NCBI GenBank assembly: GCA_028826165.1 | Contig: JAPDFW010000125.1 | Location: 107,501 to 171,500 of the forward strand | Direction of reading: 5' to 3' | From: Anaeramoeba ignava | Lineage: Eukaryota; Metamonada; Anaeramoebidae | Length of the DNA: 64,000 nt | Shown: piece by piece, positions 50,996 to 60,842 of the stretch | Layout of the letters: each line of letters starts with the position of its first letter | Numbering within the stretch: position 1 is the first letter of the stretch | Notes under the pieces: generated by a model | The model's database searches: none | What the model was told of the DNA's origin: nothing | What the model saw: only the letters and a program-made list of their open reading frames with translations | Translations under genes and position numbers: made by a program

Positions 50996-51659
50996 TTTAT
51001 TTATTAAATTATTAATTATTTATTAATTATTTATTTAATTTAAATTTATTTCAAATTATTAATTTTTTATTGTTAAATTTTCTTTTTATGATCTTATTTA
51101 AAAATATAAATGATTTAAATCCCCCTTTTATAATCTAAAAGTAAAATATATTTTATTTCAATTTATTAATTATTTCTTAATCTAATTTTATTTTAAATTA
51201 TTAATTATTTTTTTATTGTTAAATTTTCAATTAAATTCAATATTTTAAATTTGGATTTTATTGTTAATTTTAATTTAGTTTTGTTTTTTAAAAAAAGAAA
51301 TCAAATTGATTAAAAAAATTTGATGAAAGAAAGGAAATAATTTCTGAAATAAATTTTTTTTTTGTTTAATTTTTTATTTTAATTTTGATTTTGGATTTGA
51401 AAAAATATTTTTAGTTCTAAAATTGGTTTTAAAAAAAAAAAGAAAAGAAAAAATCAAAACATAAACCAAAAGAACTAAAAAAAAAAAGAAATGAATTTGA
51501 AATCAAATCCAAAAGAAAAAAAATCAATTTGAAAAATTTGATGAAAGAAAAAATCAATTTGAAAAATTTGATGAAAGAAAAAAAATCAATTTGAAAAATT
51601 TGATCAAAAAGAAGAAGAAATGAGAAGAAAAAAGAAAAAAAGTTTGAGAATTGTTTTCC
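50608..51659. promoter_or_regulatory. Upstream region of metallothionein copy 1 with two CCCCC elements
   Basis: The first ~350 bp upstream of the gene hold TTTGATCAATTTAAGGGGGA (GGGGG at 50757-50761) and CATTTACTTTTAGATT (50831 region). These are inverse-complement fragments of the element found further up. Two full elements follow, at 50921-50990 (CCCCC 50964-50968) and about 51079-51147 (CCCCC 51121-51125). The rest is AT-rich spacer plus the start of duplication unit 2. No other gene is visible. Confidence 0.6.
50921..51147. repeat. CCCCC element, two copies
   Basis: Each copy reads TTTTTATGATCTTATTTAA, a short A/T gap, AAATCCCCCTTTTCTAATC and TAAAAGTAAAA. The two are 157 bp apart, core to core. 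Confidence 0.9.
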
Positions 51660-52510
51660 TTATTTTTCCTTATTGCAGTTGCAATCTTTGCAATTACAAA
51701 TTCCATCTTTGCATTGACAATCTTTGCAATTACAATTCTCACATTTGCAATCTTTGGATTGGCAATCTTTGCATTTACAGATTCCATCTTTACATTGGCA
51801 ATCTTTGCAAGTACAGTTATCACATTTGCAATCTTTGGATTGGCAATCTTTGCATTTACAGATTCCATCTTTGCATTGACAATCTTTGCAAGTACAGTTA
51901 TCACATTTGCAATCTTTGGATTGGCAATCTTTGCAAGTACAAATTCCATCTTTACATTGACAATCTTTGCAAGTACAATTCTCACATTTGCAATCTTTGT
52001 TGTTACATTTCTTTTTCTCAACTTTTTCTCCTGATTTGCATTCACAAATACAAATTCCATCTTTCATTGTGCATTTGCAATCTTTGCAAGTACAATTTTC
52101 ACATTTGCAAGTTTTTTCCATTTTAAAATTGTTTTTATAAAAAAAAAGAATATTAAAAAAAATATAAAAAAGAAAAATGAAATGATTTTAAATGAAATAA
52201 TTCTCTTTTATATTCATTTTTTCTTATTAAATTTTTGACGTTTTGCTTTTTCACCCTTTGATCAATTTAAGGGGGATTTAATTCACTTTTCATTTTTTAA
52301 TTTATTTTTTTAATTTAAAAATTAAATTTTAAAAGATGATTTGGCATTTACTTTTAGATTTAAAATTTATTATTTCAAAATTATTTCAAATTATATATTA
52401 TATTTTAAAAATTTTGATCAAATTATTTATTGTTAAATTTTCTTTTTATGATCTTATTTAAAAATATATATCTTCTAAATCCCCCTTTTTTAATCTAAAA
52501 GTAAAATTTA
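51349..52510. repeat. Tandem segmental duplication, unit 2
   Basis: Second copy of the metallothionein segment, nearly identical to 49867-50995 in coding and flanking DNA, including the GGGGG half-element at 52271-52275. Confidence 0.9.
51660..52121 (-). CDS. Long metallothionein-like Cys-rich protein, copy 2
   Basis: Paralogue of the gene at 50146-50607, the same 153-residue length, head-to-tail 1,514 bp away. All Cys positions that I compared are kept. Differences are single-residue swaps between the Cys (Thr/Ile in the first block, Arg/Gly in the linker, Asn/Thr/Lys within units). Conservation of Cys with drift at spacer residues argues both copies are functional. The upstream region differs more: it carries five full CCCCC elements against two for copy 1, so expression may differ. 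Single exon, TAA stop. A chelating role is inferred from composition. Confidence 0.85.
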   Translation of the reverse strand: MEKTCKCENCTCKDCKCTMKDGICICECKSGEKVEKKKCNNKDCKCENCTCKDCQCKDGICTCKDCQSKDCKCDNCTCKDCQCKDGICKCKDCQSKDCKCDNCTCKDCQCKDGICKCKDCQSKDCKCENCNCKDCQCKDGICNCKDCNCNKEK

Positions 52511-53279
52511 TTTTATTTAAATTTATTAATTATTAATTATTTCTAATTTTATTTAAATTTATTTCAAATTATTAATTATTTCTAATTTAATTTAATTTTA
52601 TTTCAAATTATTTATTTCTTATTTTAAATTTTCTTTTTATGATCTTATTTAAAAATATAAATATTCTAAATCCCCCCTTTTCTAATCTAAAAAGTAAAAA
52701 TATATTTTATTTATTAAATTTATTTCAAATTATTAATTATTTATTATTTTAATTTTATTAAATTTATTTCAAATTATTAATTTTTATTGTTAAATTTCCT
52801 TTTTATGATCTCATTTAAAAATATAAATCTTCTAAATCCCCCTTTTCTAATCTAAAAGTAAAATAATATTTTATTTATTAAATTATTAATTATTTATTAA
52901 TTTAATTTTATTTCAAATTATTTATTAATTTAATTTTATTTCAAATTATTTATTTCTTATTTTAAATTTTCTTTTTATGATCTTATTTAAAAATATAAAT
53001 GATTTAAATCCCCCTTTTATAATCTAAAAGTAAAATATATTTAATTTAAATTTAATTATTAATTATTTCTAATTTTATTTAAATTTATTTCAAATTATTA
53101 ATTATTTCTTGTTAAATTTCCTTTTTATGATCTTATTTAAAAATATAAATGATTTAAATCCCCCTTTTCTAATCTAAAAGTAAAATTTAATTTATTTATT
53201 AAATTTATTTCAAATTATTAATTATTTCTTAATCTAATTTTATTTAAATTTATTTCAAATTATTTATTAATTTCTTATT
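52122..53279. promoter_or_regulatory. Upstream region of metallothionein copy 2 with five CCCCC elements
   Basis: 1.16 kb between the gene start and the stop codon of the methyltransferase gene. It holds the inverted half-elements (GGGGG 52271-52275; TTTACTTTTAGATT near 52347-52362) and then five full elements. No open frame of note lies within. Confidence 0.6.
52439..53185. repeat. CCCCC element array, five copies
   Basis: Copies have C-run cores at 52481, 52672 (six Cs), 52838, 53010 and 53160, spaced 191, 166, 172 and 150 bp. Each shows TTTTTATGATCTTATTTAA (one copy has CTCATT), then AAATCCCCCTTTT, then TAATCTAAAAGTAAAA. The spacers between are degenerate ATTTCAAATTATTAATT-type sequence and diverge far more than the elements. 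Confidence 0.92.
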
Positions 53280-56200
53280 TTAATTTTTATAATTTTGATT
53301 CAATAATTGACTAATAAATTCCCAAATAACAATCGATGAACCAATATGAGGGCTTAAAGAAGGAAAAAAACCAAAATGAGGAATTTCCAAACAAATATCC
53401 AAAAGCTCAATAATATTTTGAGGAACAATTCCATTCTCATCTCCAATTAGCAAAACGCATTTTTTTGGAAATTCAAAGTCTGATAAAAATTTACTATCAT
53501 TTGATTCAGTAAATCCAATTATAACAAAACCTTCTTCTTTTTTCTGTTTAAAAAAAGTTGGAATCTCTTCAATTTTCACTTGCAAAAATGGTAACCATTT
53601 TTCTGCTCCAACACTTATTTTTTGGAAATGATTTTCTTTGATTATATTGATATTATTTACTGTTAACATTTTTGCGTTGAAAATTTCACAAGTTCGAGTT
53701 AATCCACCCAAATTAGGAATTTTTGAAAGAAGTGAACCACAAACTATAAGATTATTTTTCTTTCGAGACTCGTAATTCTTTTTTCTTTCTTCATTTCCAA
53801 TAGAATTTAAATCAATATTTTTATCATTAGAAATTTGTTCCCATGGAGATATTTTTTGTTGGAAAATATTTTTTGAATTTTCATCTTGAATCACTTCATT
53901 GTTCTTTTTCTTGAAATGATTTTCGTTTTCGTTTTGATTTTGATTTTCTTTTTTATCTTGATTTTGATCATCTTTATGTTTATACAAAATACTTTCTTCT
54001 TCAATTTGTTTTGATACTTCACTTTCTTTTCCAAAAAAAATATCTGAAACTTGTTGAAAAATTTCTAGAGGAATATAAATATACGATTTCTCAAAATCAA
54101 CACTTAAATTCTTCATTCCTTCATCAAATAATTCACAAACAGAATTTTCCAAATAAAATTTTTTGTTTGAACTTTTTGTACTTCTTCCAAAATCATCATC
54201 ATATTTTGTTTTATCAAGTCTTTCTTTAAGTTTTTCTAACCCATAACTTTGGAAATGAATTTCTTTAAACAATTCTTGAATTGAAAATCGAGCAAGATTT
54301 CTAGTTTTGGTGTTTTTGGCAGCTAATGAAACAATTAAAAAAGCAATTAATTTATCCAGAAATTCTTTTGGCTTCTCTTTCTTGATTTTCTGATAAACAT
54401 GAAACACAATGAACACTGAAGATAATCCAAATTCGCGGATTTCGAGATTAATTTGTTGAAAAAAAGGATCCCAAAAATGTTGCTCTGTAATAAAGTCATG
54501 GGAATGAAGTGTAAATAAAGAAACACCCAAAATATCAACCAACTTTCTTATAATGGAAATATTAGATTCTTTGAAAATTCTCCAAAATTGAGAGATGCTA
54601 TCTTTTTTCATATTGGGACTTGTGTATTCAATAACCAAATTTAACAACTGAAGAACACGAATTTTATTGCGATTTTTCAGATCATCCATTTTGACTCTTT
54701 TCTTTTTGCTAATAGGGCCAATTTGATCAAATGCAAGAAATAATCTTGAACATATTGAATTGATGAATATTTGAGATGAAGTATTTGATTTGACTAGTTT
54801 GCATCTTTGCAACAAAAATACAGAAACACAAGCAAATGAATATTCGTTATTTGTTGTTTCTACAAGAAAGCGGATCTTGTCGTTGTAATTGGAATCCATT
54901 TTTTCTTTTCGTGAAGCTAATTTATCCATTGCTTTAAATCCATTTCTTTGCTTCTTTTCTGGAAGCTTTGGAACAAGAATTATCTGGATAATCTCATCGA
55001 TATATTTCAAACTAATTTCATCGTTGTTGACTTGAATAAGCGCATTCAAAAAGCTTGCGGAAACAGAGTTCAATCTGCCGCTTCGTGTTTGTGATTTTGA
55101 TATTGCATCTTTAAAATACTGTTTTATAAAAGATTCCATTTCTGGGATTAAAAAATATTTCGGTTGAAATAAAAAAAGTGGATAAATATTCAGCATTTTC
55201 AGTTCTTCGCTTTTTTTCATTCCAAAATCCAGAATAGATGTCATGACTGAAATTGTTTGCATTTTTTCAGATGGATCATCTTCCAAATGATCAATTTGTT
55301 GGGATAATGCTTTTGAAAATCCTCTCATTAATGAATAAAAGCTTTCTTTTTCTGTGATCGTATCCAATATTTCTGCGAATTCGTTCACAATTCTTTTGGT
55401 TTGTGCATATGAAATTTCTTTTTCGTAACAATCCATCATTTCAATCAAAATTTCACTTTTCAATTTCATAATTTGATTGTAAAAATGTGGTCCGTTTGAT
55501 TCCAATAAATCTCCAAATTTTGTTTCGATTAAAATTTCGAAAATTTCAGAAAAGAAATCCTTTCCTGAAAAATTAAGAAGAGAAGCAAGATTGTCAGAAT
55601 TTTGAAACAAAGAATGAAAAACAAAAACAAATTCAGCTGAAGAAACTGTGTTTTTTTTAGAAGAGTTGATAATTTTTTCAATTAATGTTTGTGAGAATTG
55701 AGAAAATAATTGTTGGTGATTTTCTTGATTGAATGATAGATTTTTTGCTAAATAAATTTTGATTTGGAAAATAAATGAGGAAAGAATTTCGCATTTCATG
55801 ATCGATTCTTGTTGATTATTTGATTCAAAAATTTCGTTGAAATATTCTTTAATAAGCTCAAATATTTTGGATAAATTTTCAAACAAGAAGAAATTTAATG
55901 CTTTATTTGTGTCAAAAGAAGATATAATCAGGCCAAGAAGATGAAAAGCTTTAAGAATATTTGCATTAAAGTTTTGATTTTGTTCATTTTGTTTGGGATT
56001 GAATAATATTTGTTGAATTTGACTGAGAAGGGAATTGATGAAATGAGGATCATGATTATCATCTATAAAATGGATCATTTGAGAAATTTTGTGAATCTTT
56101 GGTTTTTGATCTTGTAATGGATATTCAAAAGAGAAGAATTGGTAAATTTGTTGAGAGATTGTGTAAATTAACCAGGAATACTGGTTATTTTCATTTAAAA

Positions 56201-58030
56201 AATTATCAACAAAACCAGATTTTTGTGTAATTTCCATTTTGTTTTCTTGATTAATTTGAAGAAGGTTTTTTTGAAACCAATTTTGAATAATTTTGCTTCC
56301 TTCTTTTCCTTTTGAAAATTGGTTCGTTACATCATTTAGACGAGAAATGAAAATAGAAAAAGAGTTGAAATCAAGGGTTTCCAGACAAACAAGTTGAAGA
56401 AAGCTTTTCAAATATTTTAAGCATATTGGATCTCGCAAATGTGAAGGAAAATTCGAAAGCAAAGATGTTAATTGAGAGAATTTAATAACATGAATAGGCT
56501 CAAAAATTGACATCTTTTTGATTGAATTGAAAAAATCAAAATAAACATCAAGCATTTTAGGTGATGAAACATGATCAACAATTTGCTCCACAAATTTGAG
56601 GATGAATAAATTCTGCTCGCTTTCTGTTCTTTTTGCAATATTTTTTTCGAAGAACGAAAGAAAGAATTGGAGAATTTGCGGTTTGATTTCCATTTTCTTC
56701 TTTTTGAGAACAATTTTATCACTCAAATTAAAAACTACTTGATTGATGATGAAATCATCCACTTCTTTTGAGTTGAGATCTGTTTGAAATTCTGTGAGAA
56801 AAATATGTATTGTTGAATGCTTGATTCTTGGTGTTTTGAATCCTCTCCCAAAAAGAATCAAGATCAGTTTGATTGTTTCAAAAGAATTCTGGAAGGAATT
56901 ATCTGTGTTGACTTTGTACTCGTTGTATCGGTGGTTGAATAAAAGACTGATTCGATTCCAATGCTCCTCCAACAAATAAGGTGATGATGTTTCAATATTT
57001 TCGAAAAGATAGAAATAGATTTTCCATTGTTCTTGAGTCCATGATTTGTAATTTTGGATTTTTGAATTTGAAAATTTGGAAAAAACAAGTTTTTGAAGGA
57101 TTTTAAATGATTGTTTTCGTAGGAAATTATCTGAATTGTTTAAATTGATATCTTGGTTTAGTTTGAAGAATTGTGTTTCTCTCTCTGGGAATTGATCCAC
57201 AAAATAAATATCAAAAGCAATTAATAGTAAATTGATTGAAATTTCCTGAAAAGGAGTGTTTTCTTCCATTTGAAGCAAATTGTCGATTTTTTGAGTAATT
57301 ATTTCATTGAAATTTGGATCATGGATAAAATGGGAAATGATTAAATAAAGAACAATTTTTTGTGCTTTTATATCAATAAAATCAACGAAATTAAAAGCTG
57401 CTTTGAAAATGGATGTTTTCAATTGAGAAAATGTGATTTTTAAGTTGTTATTTATATTTTGATTTTTTTGTTCTTGTTTTTCAATTAAATCCCAAATTGT
57501 ATTTATAAGATGACTTGCTCCTTTAATTTGCAATAATATTGCTTCTTGGTTATCATTTGAATTCTCTTTTATATTGTTTAAAATTTGGATTGACGATTTT
57601 AAAATGATTTCTAATGATTTTTCATTTTGAATTGCAATTTTTGCTCCAATTTCTATTATAATTTGTTCTTCTTCTTCAAAAAATTGATTTAAAACAAGAG
57701 AATTTGGTTGAAATTTTGGAAGAAAAAGATTTTCTAAATAAATTTGAGGTAAATTAAGAGTTTGTTCAGGAATAATCAATAAATAATGATTTAAAATGGT
57801 ATAAAGAGTTTTTAAATGGAATAAAGGGTTTGTTTTGTTTTGAGAATATTCAGTAAAATAATCCTTTAAAATTTGTTCAATTTGATTTTTATTTTTTAAA
57901 ATCTAAAACAAAAAAGTTTTTTTTTTTTTTTGAAATTTTTTTAAATTATTTTATATTGATTTTCTTGTTTTATTTTTACAGATAAAAAAGGAAAAGTTAA
58001 TTGATTAATTTCTTTTTTAGAGAATTGCAT
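53280..58030 (-). CDS. TARBP1/Trm3-like SpoU 2'-O-methyltransferase
   Basis: Orthologue of TARBP1/Trm3, which 2'-O-methylates guanosine 18 in tRNA D-loops. Exons 58030-57980 and 57902-53280 give 1,557 residues, near human TARBP1. About 1,380 residues of alpha-helical repeats precede the SpoU (SPOUT) domain at about 1,400-1,557. Motif 1 is intact (NLGGLTRTCEIF), and ISVGAEKWLPFL and EEGFVIIGFTE match the family. Motif 2 is LLIGDENGIVP, with Asp-Glu-Asn where family members have Asn-Glu. Motif 3 is PSLSPHIGSSIVIWEF, where most SpoU enzymes have SLNVxxS, so the usual Asn is replaced. Activity may therefore be altered. A low-complexity Asn-Glu-Lys insert precedes the catalytic domain. It diverges from VPS36 across 91 bp. 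Confidence 0.9.
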
Positions 58031-58121
58031 TTTATTTAGAAAAGGAAAAATGAAAAAAATTTTTTTCATTTTTTTCATTTTTTTTCATTTTTTCTTTAAA
58101 TTAAAAATTTAATTTAATTTA
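58031..58121. promoter_or_regulatory. Divergent TARBP1/VPS36 promoter with perfect palindrome
   Basis: 91 bp between start codons. 58046-58073 is a perfect 28-bp palindrome centred on TGAAAAAAATTTTTTTCA, followed by two more TTTTTTCATTTTTT blocks. Confidence 0.6.
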
Positions 58122-60649
58122 ATGCAATTTTTTACACAACTTTCAATAGAAAAAGGTAAAACAAGTTTTGAATTAGAAAAAGAAGAATATCAAATTTTAA
58201 CACAAAAAGATGTATCAATTCACAATGGAAAAGAAAAGAAGCCAAAATTAAAAGGAGTGATTTATTTAACATCAAAAAGATTAGCAATTATAGATTATTC
58301 AAAAAGAAAAGGATTTTCAACATTTTTATCAATAGTTAAAAAAACAAATCTTGAAAAAAGTACTTTTTCTCATTCAAAAGTTATTATTAATTTTGGTGAA
58401 GATAAATTTGTTACTTTCAGTTTTAAATCAAATGCTACTAAATTTGCTGAAAAATTAGTTGAAACTTTAAGTAATAAAACTTGGGTTCCAAAAATAGTTA
58501 AAGAGGAGAAAGAAGTTACTTCAAAAGATGTAACTCCAAAATTTGGAATTGGTAATTAAAATTTATTTAGAAATTAAAATGGAAATTTATTTAAAAATTT
58601 ATTTAGAAATCTATTTAAAAATTTATTTATAAATTTATTTATAAATTTATTTAGAAATTTATTTAGAAATTTATTTAGAAATTTATTTAAATATTTATTT
58701 AAAAATTTATTTAAAAATTTATTTAAAAATTTATTTAAAAATTTATTTGAATATTTATTTAGAAATTTATTTAAAAATTTATTTAGAAATTTATTTAGAA
58801 ATTTATTTAAAAATTTATTTAAAAATTTATTTAAATATTTATTTAGAAATTTATTTAGAAATTTATTTAGAAATTTATTTAGAAATCTATTTAAAAATTT
58901 ATTTAAATATTTATTTAGAAATTTATTTAAAAATTTATTTAAAAATTTATTTATAAATTTATTTAGAAATTTATTTAAAAATTTATTTAAAAATTTATTT
59001 AGAAATTTATTTAGAAATTTATTTAGAAATTTATTTAAATATTTATTTAGAAATTTATTTAGAAATTTATTTTAAATATTTATTTAAAAATTTATTTAAA
59101 AATTTATTTAAAAATTTATTTGGAAATTTATTTAAATATTTATTTGGAAATTGATTTAAAAATTTATTTGGAAATTGATTTAAAAATTTAAATGGAAATT
59201 TATTTGGAAATTTATTTAAAAATTTATTAAGAAATTTATTTAAAAATTTATTTAGAAATTTAAAATGGAAATTTATTTAGAAATTTATTTAGAAATTTAT
59301 TTAAATATTTATTTAAAAATTTATTTGGAAATTTATTTAGAAATTTATTTAGAAATTTATTTAGAAATTTATTTAGAAATTAAAATGGAAATTTATTTAG
59401 AAATTTATTTAAATATTTATTTGGAAATTTATTTAAAAATTTATTTAAAAATTTATTTAGAAATCTATTTAAAAATTTATTTATAAATTTATTTAGAAAT
59501 TTATTTAGAAATTTATTTAGAAATTACAAAATGGAAATTTATTTAGAAATTTATTTAGAAATTTATTTTGGAAATTTATTTAGAAATTTATTTAGAAATT
59601 TATTTAGAAATTTATTTAAAAATTTATTTAGAAATTTATTTAAAAATTTATTTAGAAATTTATTTAAAAATTTATTTAGAAATTTATTTAGAAATTTATT
59701 TAAAAATTTATTTAGAAATTTATTTAGAAATTTATTTAGAAATTTATTTAGAAATTTATTTAGAAATTTATTTAGAAATTTATTTAAAAATTTATTTAAA
59801 AATTTATTTGAATATTTAAAATTAGAATTCCTTTTACAAAGAGAAAATCAAGAAAGAGATTCAGAAAAAAAATTATTAACACAAGCATTTACAGACTTAG
59901 ATGCATTAATGAAAAATGCACAAAAAATGGTAAATATAGCTGAAAAATTTGCATATGCATTACATAAAGGGGAAACAGATGGAGGAAAACAAGAAACAGA
60001 TGAATTCAACTCAATTCTAATTGAAATTGGAATGGTTGATCCAGTCACAAAAGAAACATCAGGAGATATTTATTACGATGAATTATCAAGACAAGTCGCT
60101 TCTTTTCTTGAAAAAGTACTCCCAAAAACTGGAGGAATGATTTCACTTGCTGATGCTTATTGTCTATTCAATAGAGCTCGAGGAACTGAATTAATTTCCC
60201 CAGATGATTTACTTAAAGCTTGTCAATTATTCCAAAAACTCGGCGCTTCAATGGATTTGAGAAAGTTTGATAGTGGTGTTATTGTGATTCAAAGTAAATC
60301 TAATAATGATGAAGCAAATTGTAAAACAATTATCCACTTGATCCAAAAAAATGGTCCAATTTCTCCTTTTGAACTGGCAAAAAAACTTAAAATTTCCATT
60401 AATTTGGCAAAAGAACAATTGCTTAATGCTGAATCAAATCTTTTTCTTTGTCGTGATGAAACTATTGAAGGTCTTTATTTTTATGAGAATTTCTTTCTTA
60501 ATGAAAATGTTGATAATTTAGATCAGAAAAATTTATCAATAAATGAAAACATTCCAAAAGAGAAAAAAGAAACTTCAAAAAAAGAAACTTCAAAAAAAGA
60601 AACTTTTGTTACTATTAATGGAGAAGATGATGAATGGCAATTTGTTTAA
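58122..60649 (+). CDS. VPS36: VPS36, ESCRT-II subunit
   Basis: ESCRT-II subunit acting in multivesicular-body sorting of ubiquitinated membrane cargo. Exons 58122-58551 and 59826-60649 join in phase (KFGI-EFLLQ) to 417 residues. The N-terminal GLUE/PH-like domain (about 1-130) has LKGVIYLTSKRLAIID, the strand pattern that binds phosphoinositide and ubiquitin; no NZF finger is inserted. The C-terminal EAP45 winged-helix domain (about 150-365) shows AFTDLDALMKNAQKMVNIAE, GGMISLADAYCLFNRARGTE, LISPDDLLKAC, KFDSGVIVIQS and LCRDETIEGLYFYENFF, all strongly conserved. The tail has two KKETS repeats and ends DDEWQFV. The single intron is a 1.27-kb 12-bp repeat. Confidence 0.93.
58552..59825 (+). repeat. 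VPS36 intron: 1.27 kb of 12-bp repeat (AAATTTATTTAG)
   Basis: About 105 copies of AAATTTATTTAG with AAATTTATTTAA and AATATTTATTTA variants, punctuated by AAATGGAAATT. Bounded by GTAATT and AAATTAG. One frame stays open into the downstream exon only because the unit length is a multiple of three. Confidence 0.92.
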
Positions 60650-60842
60650 TTTTCTTTAAAATTCTTTTCTTTTCTTTTCTTTTTTGAAAAACAAAATATT
60701 TTTTTTTGACCTCTTTTATTAAAAGAAAATTAAAAAATCATTTTCATTTAATTTAATTTGATTTAATTTGATTTAATTTGAATTAATTTGATTTAATTTG
60801 ATTTCATTTGATTTGATTTGATTTGATTTTGGAAAAATATTT

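Noticed and set aside
59265-59819. Glu-Ile-Tyr-Leu repeat frames and a longer frame from 59531 into VPS36
   Set aside because: Part of the VPS36 intron. Splicing from 58551 to 59826 joins GLUE to the EAP45 domain without the repeat.
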